64,000 nucleotides of DNA from Dysgonamonadaceae bacterium (GTDB lineage: Bacteria > Bacteroidota > Bacteroidia > Bacteroidales > Dysgonomonadaceae). The stretch's first letter is position 1. Each line of letters begins with the position of its first letter. The notes under the pieces are model-generated. The model had not been told where the DNA came from, made no database searches, and saw nothing but the letters and a program-made list of their open reading frames with translations. This document shows positions 8,716 to 19,000 of the stretch, piece by piece. A program made the position numbers and the translations under genes. The stretch spans positions 186,001-250,000 of the forward strand of contig JAIRUA010000012.1 in NCBI GenBank assembly GCA_031254645.1, read 5' to 3'.

Positions 8716-10653
8716 TTAATATCCCGGATTCTGATAAGCTCTCTTTTCAGCTTCCGACATTGACATTCTATCCAATTGAGTTTGCGGAATCGGGCGCAAA
8801 TAATGGAATGGTTGAATAGTGCGAGTGAAAGTTTCCGGCGTACGGTCTCCCATATTCACACCACTAATTGTATATGTTTTAGCGATTTCCGACCAAGTTT
8901 GTGTACGTACCAAATCGTACCAACGCTTGCCTTCGCCAAAATATTCACGCGAACGTTCTTCCAAAATGTAATAAATATCGATTACGACAGGTGTGGCAGC
9001 TATCATTGCAGCACTGTTGTCGGCGATTTTCACCATATTGTCATTATTGTGCCAACGCCATTCACCGGCACGTGCGCGAATCACATTGATTAAATCTCTT
9101 GCTGAATTACCTGCAATAGCAGTTGCACCTTTTACGTTTGCCTCTGCTGCAATGAAGTAAAATTCAGAGAATTTTGCAATATTCCAAGGACGGGTGAGTG
9201 CGCCGTTGGGTTGCCCCAAACCGTTTCCGTTATCCGTACGAAATGTTCCCTTTTTCCAAAGATTGGGGTGTACTCTTCTGCTTATCGCACTTGGCGCAAT
9301 AATCCAATCGGCTCTGCCCGGCAATTCGCCTGCGCCTACACCGCTTGCTCCTGCTCCGGTAGGATATGTTATGCCCGGAAGTTCTTCATCAAGGAAAGTC
9401 AAAACAGCTTCTCCATCTCTTACCGGCAACCCATTTGCATTGTACAACACTTCTGCACCATCGCCGGCTCTTCTCCAATTGCCCCACAATACGGTTGCAA
9501 ATGTTCCGTCGAAACGACTATCGTTTGTTTTGTCAGCAAAAGTATTTGAAAATACTTCGTGCGGTGGCGCCATACGCGTCCAAGGACGACCACCCCACTG
9601 AACTGCTGCACGGGGAACCGACTGTACATTATATTCTCCACCAGGAGTGCGAGCGCTACGAATAAGTTCCGATTGCCACGTTACAAACCAAACCGCAAAA
9701 CTTTCGGGTGCGCTACCATTACTCCATGACAAACTTGCATTGTTGTAAAACTCATCTTGGATATGGTCGCTATACAGTACGATTTCTCTGTTGCGGTCGT
9801 TGTTGCCCAAGTGTATATCGTAGAAATAATCCAATAAACCAAAAGGTCCGGGATTATTGATTCCTTCCAAAGCAATGTTATATGCTTGTTGGAAATACCA
9901 CGCTGCGTCGCGTCCATCGGGATCAACACGAGGAGTTTCGGGGAAAGTTGGAATGTTGTTAGGATTTTCCAACCACCAAGCGTAAGTCAAATAAGATTTC
10001 GCCAAATAGAGACGTGCCGCCGTTTTCGTCAAACCGCCTGTTACGCGTCCGGTTTCGGGCAAATGTTGAATTGCCAACCTCAAATCGGGGAAAATACCTC
10101 TTGTGTAAACTTCCGACACGGTGTTACGCACCGAAGTTAGTGAAGGCGTAGTGTTGAATCTCAATTCGCCCGAACCTAAATCTAATGGCACGCCGCCAAA
10201 AGTTTGTACCAACATAAAATAATCCCACGCACGCCAAAAACGCGCTTCGGCTATCAATGCATCTGATAATCCAACGGCTGCCGCATTTTCAATAATTCCA
10301 CTTGCTGTGTTGATATTTGGAAATGCTGCGCTCCAAAGTGCATTCGCAGGATTATTAGAATTATCGGGCGTTACATTACCGCGACCAGACATATCACTCG
10401 TAAGAAAATTGTTATCGGCTTGCTGTCCATACGTATATTCATCTGTGCCATTCTGCGAGTGGGCATAGAAATAACCGCCGAAAATATAGCGAGTGTGTGC
10501 ATACAAAGCTGTTAATCCTGCTTGTACTCCCTGTTCGGTTTGGAAGAAGCCCGGCTCGAAAATGGCACGAGGCTCTTCATTCAATATATCGGAACAGCTG
10601 AATGAAAACAACGCAATGCAAACTGCTCCTATGGTGTTTTTTATATTCTTCAT
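8716..10653 (-). CDS. SusD/RagB-family glycan-binding lipoprotein (xylan locus)
   Basis: Outer-membrane lipoprotein that captures oligosaccharides and delivers them to its SusC partner. 645 residues, with lipobox FSFSC (Cys20) and the usual start SDILNEEPRAIFEP. The helical TPR scaffold includes ALIAEARFWRAWDYFMLVQ and FYFIAAEANVKG, and the C-terminus has RSREYFGEGKRWYDLVR and ends AYQNPGY, all standard family blocks. It is 31 bp downstream of the SusC gene in the same operon. Family secure; the xylan ligand is inferred from downstream enzymes. Confidence 0.95.
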   Translation of the reverse strand: MKNIKNTIGAVCIALFSFSCSDILNEEPRAIFEPGFFQTEQGVQAGLTALYAHTRYIFGGYFYAHSQNGTDEYTYGQQADNNFLTSDMSGRGNVTPDNSNNPANALWSAAFPNINTASGIIENAAAVGLSDALIAEARFWRAWDYFMLVQTFGGVPLDLGSGELRFNTTPSLTSVRNTVSEVYTRGIFPDLRLAIQHLPETGRVTGGLTKTAARLYLAKSYLTYAWWLENPNNIPTFPETPRVDPDGRDAAWYFQQAYNIALEGINNPGPFGLLDYFYDIHLGNNDRNREIVLYSDHIQDEFYNNASLSWSNGSAPESFAVWFVTWQSELIRSARTPGGEYNVQSVPRAAVQWGGRPWTRMAPPHEVFSNTFADKTNDSRFDGTFATVLWGNWRRAGDGAEVLYNANGLPVRDGEAVLTFLDEELPGITYPTGAGASGVGAGELPGRADWIIAPSAISRRVHPNLWKKGTFRTDNGNGLGQPNGALTRPWNIAKFSEFYFIAAEANVKGATAIAGNSARDLINVIRARAGEWRWHNNDNMVKIADNSAAMIAATPVVIDIYYILEERSREYFGEGKRWYDLVRTQTWSEIAKTYTISGVNMGDRTPETFTRTIQPFHYLRPIPQTQLDRMSMSEAEKRAYQNPGY

Positions 10654-10684
10654 ATTAATTATCTTGTTTACTATTAGTCTCTTA

Positions 10685-13600
10685 TTAGAATGATACGCTT
10701 AGTCCGAATACAAAATTACGGGTTTGCGGTGTACTTGTACCCACTGTAAGCATTGTGCTGGCGCGGTAGGGCAACGATGTAGTTACAGCAGCAGCCGTAG
10801 TATCATCACCAAAAGCGTTGGTAACAGGGTCTAAGCCTGTTTCTCTTTTGAATGGTGAGAAAAGCACAAATGGATTTTGTACACTTCCGTACAATCGTAA
10901 GTTGTTAAGTCCAAGACTGGTCATCCAAGCAGCATTACGGTCGAAACTGTAGCCCAGCGTAATTTGTCCCACTTTTAAGTACGAAGCATCGAAGTAGCCC
11001 ATTGTACTGCCGTATTTCGGGTTATCGCCACTTTGTATCCCGCCCGGTTTCGGGTATTTTGCTCCGGTGTTTTCGGGTGTCCAATAATCAACGGCAACAT
11101 TTCCGCGACGACCTGTCAGCATATTCAAAAAACCGTTTGTTGCGTGAAGCGAACTAACCAAGATACCACCGTTTTGATACGTACCGATAACATTTAAATC
11201 CCAATTTTTGTAAGCCACACGGGTATTAAATCCGCCCAACCAGTTGGGATCGGCACTGATTACTTGACGATCATCGACGCCGATTGCTCTTACCGGCATG
11301 CCGTTTGCATCAAAATCGCCTGTATATCTTACTTTAATCATTCCTACATTTCCGCCTGGCTCAAGAATATTCAAGTGCGGGTCACCTTCTTGCCACAAAC
11401 CAGTTCTTTCATAATCGAAAATAGAGTTAATCGGATAATCTACGAACAACGAAAGAGCTGTTTCTCTCCGCTGTCCGGTCGAAAGCGCTATTACTTTATT
11501 GTTGTTTGTATAGAAATTTAATCCCGCCGCCCAACTCCAACCGTTGAGATTTTCGATGATTATTCCGTTCAAACTGATTTCTACACCTCTGTTTTGCGAT
11601 TTACCTACGTTAGCCCAATAGCTGCCTACTCCCGATGTTTGTGGAAGTGGTACTTGCATCAAAATATCGTTGGTGTTTACCGAATAATACTCAATAGTAC
11701 CTTGCAAACGGCTTCTGAACAATGCAAAATCCAAACCGGCATTATAAGTAGTTGAGTGCTCCCAACCCAATCCCGGATTAGGTACTTCGCCTACAAAAAA
11801 TCCCATTTCTGTTTGTGAACCAAAGTTGTACGGACGTGATGTTAAGCGCCCCAAAGTGGCATACGGTTGAACGGCTTGATTAGATGTTCGTCCCGAACCG
11901 AAACGAAATTTGATTTCGTCCTGCCATTCTACATTTTCCATAAAAGCTTCCCTACCGAGATTCCAACCGATAGAAACGGCAGGATAAGTGTGCCACTGGT
12001 GTCCTTTTGCCAATCGCGAAGAGGCATCGGAACGAACAGCAAGCGAAAGCATATAACGTCTGTCATAATCATACATTACACGTGCCATATACGATTGCAA
12101 TCCGCTTGCCCATCTGTGTTGCTGATTAGGGTCAACCGTTATATCATCTCTATGCGCCTGTCCCAAATTCCAATATTGGAAATGGTCGGAAGGAATATTG
12201 ATAGCTGAAACCAAAGAACGGTCGTAATTGGTTTCTTCCGAAGAGAATAAACCTACTACGTTGAGGTTGTGGTTGCCAAACGACCTGTCATACGATATTA
12301 CGTTTTCTACCACCCATTGTGTCATCAATGATTTTGAAAGCGAACCTGTTGAAGCTGCCGTTGGCGTTTCGCTGAATACACCCTCTCCTTGATATTGACC
12401 TCTGTCCAAAGCCCTCAAATTCAAACCAATATTCATACGGTATCTCAAACCTTCGACACCGGGTATTTGCACCTCTCCATAAAGAGAATTATAGGTAGCA
12501 AAACCGCGCTGGTTGTCTGCCCATCTGTCACCCAATCCTTCGATGGCTGCTCTCGAACGCGCCCAAACGTTATCGGCAACAGAGCTTACAATGGTTTTCC
12601 AACTGCCGTCTTCATTCCACGGATTAATCAATGGCGATGTTGCCAACATATGATGCGTACCCAAGTTTTGTCCGTTGGTTACATTTCGGTTATTATTAGA
12701 CGACAAACCTACTCTGATGTGGTTTCCAACGCTTTGGTCAATAGCGGCACGCAAACTAATGCGGGTATAATCTTGACCCGGCATCAACGACTCGTCTTTG
12801 AAATAGCCGAGACCGATGTTATAAGAGCCTCTTTCCGTTCCGCCGGAAACACTAATATCGTGGCTCGTAACAATCGCATTTTTGTACATCAGGTCTTGCC
12901 AATCGGTGTTCATTCCTATTACCTCATCGGGTCCCATTTGCGGGCGAGTTCCGCCACCGGGAATATTCTCTGCAAAACGACCTGCTACTCTGCGTAGTTC
13001 ATACAATTCATCGCCCGTCATCATCGGGAAACGATTGAAAAGTGTTTTTGCGCCTATATAAGTATTATAGGTTACTCTTGCGCTTTGTCCCACATTTCCT
13101 CTATTGGTGGTGATAATAATTACACCATTCGCACCGCGTGCGCCGTAAATGGCGGTTGCCGAAGCATCTTTCAAAATATCGACGCTACGGATATCATCGG
13201 GACTGATATCGCCGATTGTTCCGGCAAACGGAATACCGTCTAATACAATAAGCGGATTGTTATCGGCACTAAACGAGCGTGTTCCGCGAATACGAATTTG
13301 CATATCCGCACCGGGTCTTGCACTTGTTTGCTGCATTTGCACACCGGCAACACGTCCGGCAAGCGCCGTAGTTACGTTTCCGGTCTGCACTTCGCGCAAA
13401 ACATCGCCTCGCATAGAGGCTACCGAGCCTGTTACGGCTTCTCTTCTTTGTGTACCATAACCGACTACTACTACTTCTTCAAGCTGTCTTTGGTCTTCGT
13501 GCAAAACGATATCAATGCGCGTTCTGCTTTGTACACCAATTACCTGTGAAGTATAGCCGATATACGAAACAGTGAGTGTACCCTGTGGCGATATCCGAAT

Positions 13601-13798
13601 GGTATAATTACCATCGTAATCAGTTACAACACCATTTGTAGTGCCTGTTTCGATAACCGTGGCTCCAATAATGGGGTCTCCCGTCGTATCAACTACCGTT
13701 CCTTGTACGGTAATCGTTTGAGCAAGAATACCCAAAGGGAGTGCGAAAAGGAGTAAAATTACTCCTGCCAATTTGATTAAATTTGACTTCTTTTTCAT
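10685..13798 (-). CDS. SusC/RagA-family TonB-dependent outer-membrane transporter (xylan locus)
   Basis: Forms the outer-membrane barrel that imports oligosaccharides with SusD. 1037 residues: signal peptide 1 to about 26, carboxypeptidase-regulatory-like domain about 28-110 (TVQGTVVDTTGDPIIGA), TonB-box region EEVVVVGYGTQRREAVTG, plug with IRIRGTRSFSADNNPLIVLD and ATAIYGARGANGVIIITT, then the barrel ending in NFVFGLSVSF. It is the first gene of the xylan operon. Upstream lie a -7 box at 13936-13943 and the putative HTCS operator at 13966-14048. No STN domain is present, in line with HTCS rather than FecR/sigma control. Confidence 0.96.
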   Translation of the reverse strand: MKKKSNLIKLAGVILLLFALPLGILAQTITVQGTVVDTTGDPIIGATVIETGTTNGVVTDYDGNYTIRISPQGTLTVSYIGYTSQVIGVQSRTRIDIVLHEDQRQLEEVVVVGYGTQRREAVTGSVASMRGDVLREVQTGNVTTALAGRVAGVQMQQTSARPGADMQIRIRGTRSFSADNNPLIVLDGIPFAGTIGDISPDDIRSVDILKDASATAIYGARGANGVIIITTNRGNVGQSARVTYNTYIGAKTLFNRFPMMTGDELYELRRVAGRFAENIPGGGTRPQMGPDEVIGMNTDWQDLMYKNAIVTSHDISVSGGTERGSYNIGLGYFKDESLMPGQDYTRISLRAAIDQSVGNHIRVGLSSNNNRNVTNGQNLGTHHMLATSPLINPWNEDGSWKTIVSSVADNVWARSRAAIEGLGDRWADNQRGFATYNSLYGEVQIPGVEGLRYRMNIGLNLRALDRGQYQGEGVFSETPTAASTGSLSKSLMTQWVVENVISYDRSFGNHNLNVVGLFSSEETNYDRSLVSAINIPSDHFQYWNLGQAHRDDITVDPNQQHRWASGLQSYMARVMYDYDRRYMLSLAVRSDASSRLAKGHQWHTYPAVSIGWNLGREAFMENVEWQDEIKFRFGSGRTSNQAVQPYATLGRLTSRPYNFGSQTEMGFFVGEVPNPGLGWEHSTTYNAGLDFALFRSRLQGTIEYYSVNTNDILMQVPLPQTSGVGSYWANVGKSQNRGVEISLNGIIIENLNGWSWAAGLNFYTNNNKVIALSTGQRRETALSLFVDYPINSIFDYERTGLWQEGDPHLNILEPGGNVGMIKVRYTGDFDANGMPVRAIGVDDRQVISADPNWLGGFNTRVAYKNWDLNVIGTYQNGGILVSSLHATNGFLNMLTGRRGNVAVDYWTPENTGAKYPKPGGIQSGDNPKYGSTMGYFDASYLKVGQITLGYSFDRNAAWMTSLGLNNLRLYGSVQNPFVLFSPFKRETGLDPVTNAFGDDTTAAAVTTSLPYRASTMLTVGTSTPQTRNFVFGLSVSF

Positions 13799-13935
13799 TC
13801 TCTCGATTTTAATTGATTAATTTATTTAGATCTGTTTTATTCTGCTTTGGCTTTTAGCTATTGGCATTAGCTCTTGCCTGAATTTATTTTGCTAATTGCC
13901 AACTGCCAATAACAATTCTTCTGTTTTGTTGCTTG

Positions 13936-13943
13936 CAAAGATA
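13936..13943 (-). promoter_or_regulatory. -7 promoter element for the xylan susCD operon
   Basis: Minus-strand TATCTTTG fits the Bacteroidetes -7 consensus TAnnTTTG. It lies 138 bp upstream of the susC start. No good -33 TTTG is found at the expected spacing, consistent with a promoter that needs an activator. The putative operator block begins 23 bp further upstream. Confidence 0.6.
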
Positions 13944-13965
13944 TGGACGATTAAAAAAAGATATA

Positions 13966-14048
13966 TTTACAGACGTTTCATTTTTTGTTTCGTATGTTAC
14001 ATTTGATTTATTTAGTGTAACATAAGTTTTGCCGCTTGTAACATTTAG
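13966..14048 (-). promoter_or_regulatory. Putative HTCS operator upstream of susC
   Basis: An 83 bp block that aligns with 15888-15969 upstream of the GH43 gene with one single-base gap. Shared elements include ACGTTTCAT, GTTACATT-GATTT and GTAACATTT, and related GTTACA/GTAACA units recur about 20 bp apart. Its distance from the -7 box (23 bp) is the same in both promoters. Such repeats are the kind of site bound by the AraC-type domain of HTCS regulators. The regulator is inferred from gene proximity. Confidence 0.65.
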
Positions 14049-14073
14049 CTAATCCGCTGTTCTTTTCAACACA

Positions 14074-15831
14074 TTACGGCACAACAATATCGTTTGCCGA
14101 AGTAGCATATAAGCCTATTAAACTTCCAGTAAATCCGCCGGCTACGTTGGTAGAAAGAATATCGCCCGAAACCGTTCCTCCTACGTTTGTAAAACGGTCG
14201 TTTCCTGCAGTGGAATAGCTAAATTGATAATTATCGTCTTCGGCTGTTACACGTAATTTGATGGGTTGGCTTGTATCTATTTTTTGCGAAGCAATAAGGG
14301 TAGATACTCGTTGTCCGGTTTCAGCATTTCCTTTGCGTTCATTTCGTTCAAGTACAATGTATGTATCTCTATCTTTATATGTTATACCGAATACGTAATG
14401 GAATATTTCGCTCTGGTAACACACAATACCTGCCAATTCGGAAGCGGAAGTGGGTGTATATTCCACTGTAACGGTTGCTTCAAAACTACTGTGTTGTTGT
14501 CGGTGAAAAAGCGTTGACGTAGGTTCCTGCGCTTTAATATTTACAGAAAACGGATTGATTTTTAATCCTTTTGGTGTTATTTCAATAAATTTTTCGCGCC
14601 AACAGCGCACGCCAATCCAACGATAATCCAATTTTTCGACATCGAAATTGTCTGCGAATGTAAAGTTTCCATTCGGAAAGAATCCGTCTTCGCTTGTGCG
14701 ATTTGTAACGCCTTTGGGCATTTTCAATTTGGGTTTTAAGGGAACCAATCCGTTTTCAAACACGGGAAATTCGCCGGTCCAATCCACCGGAAGTATAAAT
14801 GTTTCTCGTCCGATATTTACCCGATTTTTTTCATTCGGACGAATACCGAGAAAAACACCGTAGTATTTATCATCATTTCCACGCACCAAATCGGCGTGCC
14901 CTGCCCAATCTACCTTGTTTGGTCTGTTGGGATTCAAATATCGCTGTGTGAGAATGGGATTGTTGTCGGCAGGTGCATAAGGACCTTTCGGGTGGTCGCT
15001 CACAAAAACTACTTCGCTGTGCCAATCACCTGTTCCGCCCTCAGCACATATTAAATAATAACGACTGTATTTCTTGAAAATATGAGGCGCTTCAATCCAA
15101 ATCGGATTTTGGGTAATATCCACACCACCGTTGACGATGATTTTGTCTGTTCCGGCAATGACTTGATTTTGTTCCAAATCGTATTCCCAAATTTTGATGA
15201 CGCGATGTCCATCATAAAGTTCCGTTCCTTCGTCAGGCGCATCGTTATGTATTACATATGCTTTGCCGTCGTCATCGAAGAAAATCGAGGGGTCAATTCC
15301 GTCAAAATTGAGTTTATACGGGTCGCTCCAACCTTTGAACGGATCTTTTGTTTTCACAATCATATTACCCAAATCGGCAGCGACTTGCGTGGTAATCATA
15401 TAAAAATAATCGTTGTGCGGATTGTAAGTAATCATCGGCGCATATACACCTCGACTGATTCCGAGTGTTTCCACTTTCAGTTGTGATGGTCGGTCGAGCA
15501 CGTGTCCTATCTGCCGCCAGTTGACCAAATCGGTTGAATGAAAAATAGGTACGCCCGGTACCATTACAAACGACGAAGCAACCAGGAAAAAATCATCGCC
15601 TTTTCGCGTAATGCTCGGGTCGGGATAGCAACCTTGCAAAATGGGTGTGTAAAATTCGTCGGGTTGTAAGGGATTTTCCTTGTAAATGGCATCGTTGCCT
15701 TGATAGACAAATTGCGTGAAAATGGGTGCACTTTGCCCGCTCAATTTTGTAGCAGAAAATAGTAATATCGCAGCAAACATTAAGACCGTTTGTTGACTTT
15801 TTTTGAATAAATTAAAATTTCGCATAATCAT
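14074..15831 (-). CDS. GH43 glycoside hydrolase, probable beta-xylosidase or alpha-L-arabinofuranosidase
   Basis: 585-residue secreted enzyme expected to trim xylo-oligosaccharides or arabinose side chains. After a signal peptide (about residues 13-33) the five-blade propeller shows the three GH43 acids: base Asp71 in GCYPDPSI, pKa-modulating Asp180 in GIDPSIFF, and acid Glu247 in WIEAPHIF. A C-terminal beta-sandwich (about 400-585, FADNFDVEKLDYRW onward) is of the GH43-associated type. The ATG at 15831 gives MIMRNF; the ATG six bases later is equally possible. It is a separate transcription unit between the HTCS gene and susC, with its own -7 box and copy of the operator block. The xylosidase versus arabinofuranosidase choice cannot be made from motifs alone. 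Confidence 0.9.
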   Translation of the reverse strand: MIMRNFNLFKKSQQTVLMFAAILLFSATKLSGQSAPIFTQFVYQGNDAIYKENPLQPDEFYTPILQGCYPDPSITRKGDDFFLVASSFVMVPGVPIFHSTDLVNWRQIGHVLDRPSQLKVETLGISRGVYAPMITYNPHNDYFYMITTQVAADLGNMIVKTKDPFKGWSDPYKLNFDGIDPSIFFDDDGKAYVIHNDAPDEGTELYDGHRVIKIWEYDLEQNQVIAGTDKIIVNGGVDITQNPIWIEAPHIFKKYSRYYLICAEGGTGDWHSEVVFVSDHPKGPYAPADNNPILTQRYLNPNRPNKVDWAGHADLVRGNDDKYYGVFLGIRPNEKNRVNIGRETFILPVDWTGEFPVFENGLVPLKPKLKMPKGVTNRTSEDGFFPNGNFTFADNFDVEKLDYRWIGVRCWREKFIEITPKGLKINPFSVNIKAQEPTSTLFHRQQHSSFEATVTVEYTPTSASELAGIVCYQSEIFHYVFGITYKDRDTYIVLERNERKGNAETGQRVSTLIASQKIDTSQPIKLRVTAEDDNYQFSYSTAGNDRFTNVGGTVSGDILSTNVAGGFTGSLIGLYATSANDIVVP

Positions 15832-15857
15832 GTTTTTTAACCTTATGTTGTTACTCG

Positions 15858-15865
15858 CAAAGGTA
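15858..15865 (-). promoter_or_regulatory. -7 promoter element for GH43
   Basis: Minus-strand TACCTTTG matches TAnnTTTG 27 bp upstream of the GH43 start. As in the susC promoter, no clear -33 box is seen and the shared operator block starts 23 bp upstream. Confidence 0.6.
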
Positions 15866-15887
15866 TAAACAATTACAAAAAGCTTTG

Positions 15888-15969
15888 TTTATATACGTTT
15901 CATATTCTATTCAATGTGTTACATTGGATTTTGTGGTGTTACAGATACTTTTCTCTACGTAACATTTCG
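15888..15969 (-). promoter_or_regulatory. Putative HTCS operator upstream of GH43
   Basis: Second copy of the block described at 13966-14048. The elements ACGTTTCAT, GTTACATT, GGTGTTACA and GTAACATTT occur in the same order and at the same distance from the -7 box. It lies in the 210 bp region between divergent GH43 and HTCS genes, so the regulator may also influence its own gene. Confidence 0.65.
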
Positions 15970-16002
15970 ATGAATATATGACTTCATATCCCATAATTTT
16001 CC

Positions 16003-16010
16003 TAAATTTG
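16003..16010 (+). promoter_or_regulatory. -7 promoter element for the HTCS gene
   Basis: TAAATTTG is an exact TAnnTTTG match 31 bp upstream of the HTCS ATG. No convincing -33 TTTG is present at 19 to 22 bp spacing. Confidence 0.55.
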
Positions 16011-16041
16011 TGCATCGCTTACATTCACAATTTTATGTACA

Positions 16042-19000
16042 ATGAGAAAGTGTACACTACTATATACACTGTTTTTTCTTGTTTCTCTACACTCAATAGG
16101 GCAAACAGGGCGTTTTTACTCGCCCGACGAAGACCTGTCCAACAGTCTTATCAACCAAATTTACCAAGATCAAAGAGGTTTTATTTGGATTGCCACCGAA
16201 TACGGATTGAATAAATTCGATGGAAAAAAATTCACTATTTACAAACATTCTCAATCAGACAGTACATCGTTGAAAAACAATTACATTAGATCTATTTTTG
16301 AAGACAGCGCCGGAAACTTTTGGGTAGGTTGTATCAATGGGTTGATGCGGTATGATTGGGCAACAAATTCGTTTGAAGAGATAAGAATGTATGACAAAGA
16401 ACGAGCTGTTGCACCGCACATTACGCATATTATGGAAGCACACAATGGCGATATTTGGCTGGCAACTTCCGGACTTGGGCTTTTTGTGATGAGAAAAGAT
16501 TCGGAAAAGCATTTCGCAGAAACTGTATTGGCAAACAAATTGAACAGCAATTACCTCAGTACGGTTTTTGAAGATTCGAAAGGAAATTTATGGATTGGCA
16601 CGGAATATAACGGCGTGAATATGTATAATCCGGTAACCAACAAGATACGTTTTTTTGAAGCGCCGGATGGTATCAACGGAAATAATATATCTTCTATCGT
16701 GGAAGACGAGCAAGGAAATCTTTTTGTGGGAACGCTCACGCACGGACTTAGCGTTTATGATAGTGAAAACGGCAGATTTCGACAAATTCCACACATCAAC
16801 AATGAGCAATTGATGGTGAAAACACTCCATTTGAGTCGAGAAAACAGACTCTATGTGGGAACAGACGGACAAGGATTGAAAATATATGACCGAGAAAAAA
16901 ACATTCTATTGGATTATGAATTAACCTCCGCCCCATTCGATTTTTCGAAAGGAAAAGTGCACTCCATATTGCGAGACAGAAGCAATAACCTTTGGTTGGG
17001 CATTTTTCAAAAAGGCGTGATTTTTATTTCGGGGATAGAAACAATGTTCGATTATTGGGGATTTAAGTCGCTAAAAAATAATCCGATAGGAACGAATGCT
17101 GTGATGTCTATTCTCAGAGACAGTGAGGGAACTATCTGGATTGGTACGGACAACGACGGTATATTCGGTGTAAACGGCTCCGGTGAACGCACTGCGCATT
17201 TTTCGCAAACCTCGTCGCCTAATTCAGTATCAGATATTATTTTGAGTATTCACGAAGATTCCAATCGCGACCTGTGGATAGGCTCATTTACAAAAGGACT
17301 AGCAAAACTCAACCGAAAAACAGGCGCTGCCGAATACGTTCCCGAACTGATGAACAAACGAATATATTGCATCACGGAAGATAATAACAAAAACCTGCTT
17401 ATCGGCACGTATGGTTTGGGGTTTTATAAATTATCGCTCGAAACAGGGAATATCATTCATTACGAATCCGGAAAAAGGGAAAACGACGATTTTTCGCTCG
17501 ATGAACTCACAAACGATTGGATAAACGATATACTTTTCGACAACGAAGGATTGATTTGGTTGGCACATTACAAAGGCGTTAGTTGTTACAATCCTCGTAC
17601 CGGAAATTTCATTAACTACTTCAATCAAAACACAATACTTCCGCACGTTATCGCTTACACGCTTTATCAAGACAACTCCGGCAGAATATGGATTGGCTCT
17701 TCCGAGGGATTATATGTATTCAATAAAAAAGACGAATCCATTCAACATTATACCACCGCCGATGGTTTGCCCAACAATGTAATATGCGGAATATTGCAAG
17801 ACGAAAACGGAAATATTTGGCTAAGTACCTATTTGGGAATCAGCAGATTTAATGTAGAGGAAGGCATTTTCACCAATTACTTTGCCGGCGACGGTTTGCA
17901 GGGTAATGAGTTTACGCGTGGTGCACGTTTTAGGGATTCGGAAGGAAGAATGTATTTTGGCGGAATTTATGGCGTAACTCATTTTCTTCCACACGAAATT
18001 ACAGATACAAAAAAAGAGTTACAAGTGTTTATCACCGATTTTTATTTATCTAATCACTCTGTAAGACAGGGCGATAAATCGGGCAGACACGAAATCATTA
18101 CATCATCTGTTTTAGATGCCACCCGATTTACATTGTCGCACGAAGACAATACTTTCAGCATCGAATTTTCAACATTCGAATACACCAATCCCGAAAGAAT
18201 TATCTATCAATATATGATAGAAGAATTTGATAATGAATGGATAAGCCTGTATCCCGGCATCAACCGGGTTACATACACCAACCTAAGTCCGGGCACTTAC
18301 ACTTTTATGTTTCGGGCGCGATATCATGACAACTTTTCCGAAACAAAGTCCGTAAAAATCGTCATCACACCTCCTTGGTATCAATCTGTTACGGCATATG
18401 TTGTTTACACCGTTTTATTGATGCTTTTAGCCCTCATTTTCGGCAATTATATCCGCTTGCGCATCAAACGCAAACAGGAAGAAATGAAAAGAGCACATCA
18501 AGAGCAAATCAATGAAGCCAAATTACAGTTTTTCATTAATATTTCGCACGAAATTCGTACACCAATGACGTTAATTATCAATCCATTGGAGAAACTTCTT
18601 GCGGAAAATAAAGATACTGCATTGCAAAAAACATATACGATGATACACCGCAATTCGCAACGTATTCTCCGCCTTATCAATCAATTAATGGATATACGAA
18701 AGCTGGATAAAGGGCAAATGAGATTGCATTGTCGCGAAACAGATATCGTAGGTTTTATCGAAGACTTGATGCTGACATTTGAATACATTGCACAACGTAA
18801 AAATATCTATTTCAACTTCATACACAAAAACGAGAAATTGTTTGTGTGGATTGACCTCAACAATTTCGATAAAATATTGCTCAATATCCTATCCAATGCA
18901 TTCAAATATACGCCCGACAACGGAAATATTACCATACAACTCACTACCGGACACGATAAAAACGCAGAAAATGCACTGCGAAATTACTTTGAAATAACCA

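Noticed and set aside
12389-12997. 202-codon plus-strand ORF inside susC
   Set aside because: It is antisense to strongly conserved SusC barrel sequence and has no start signal or recognisable domain.
13850-13915. Possible hairpin around TATTGGCA and TGCCAATA upstream of susC
   Set aside because: Arms are short and far apart; it lies in the leader between promoter and start, but pairing is too weak to list as a feature.
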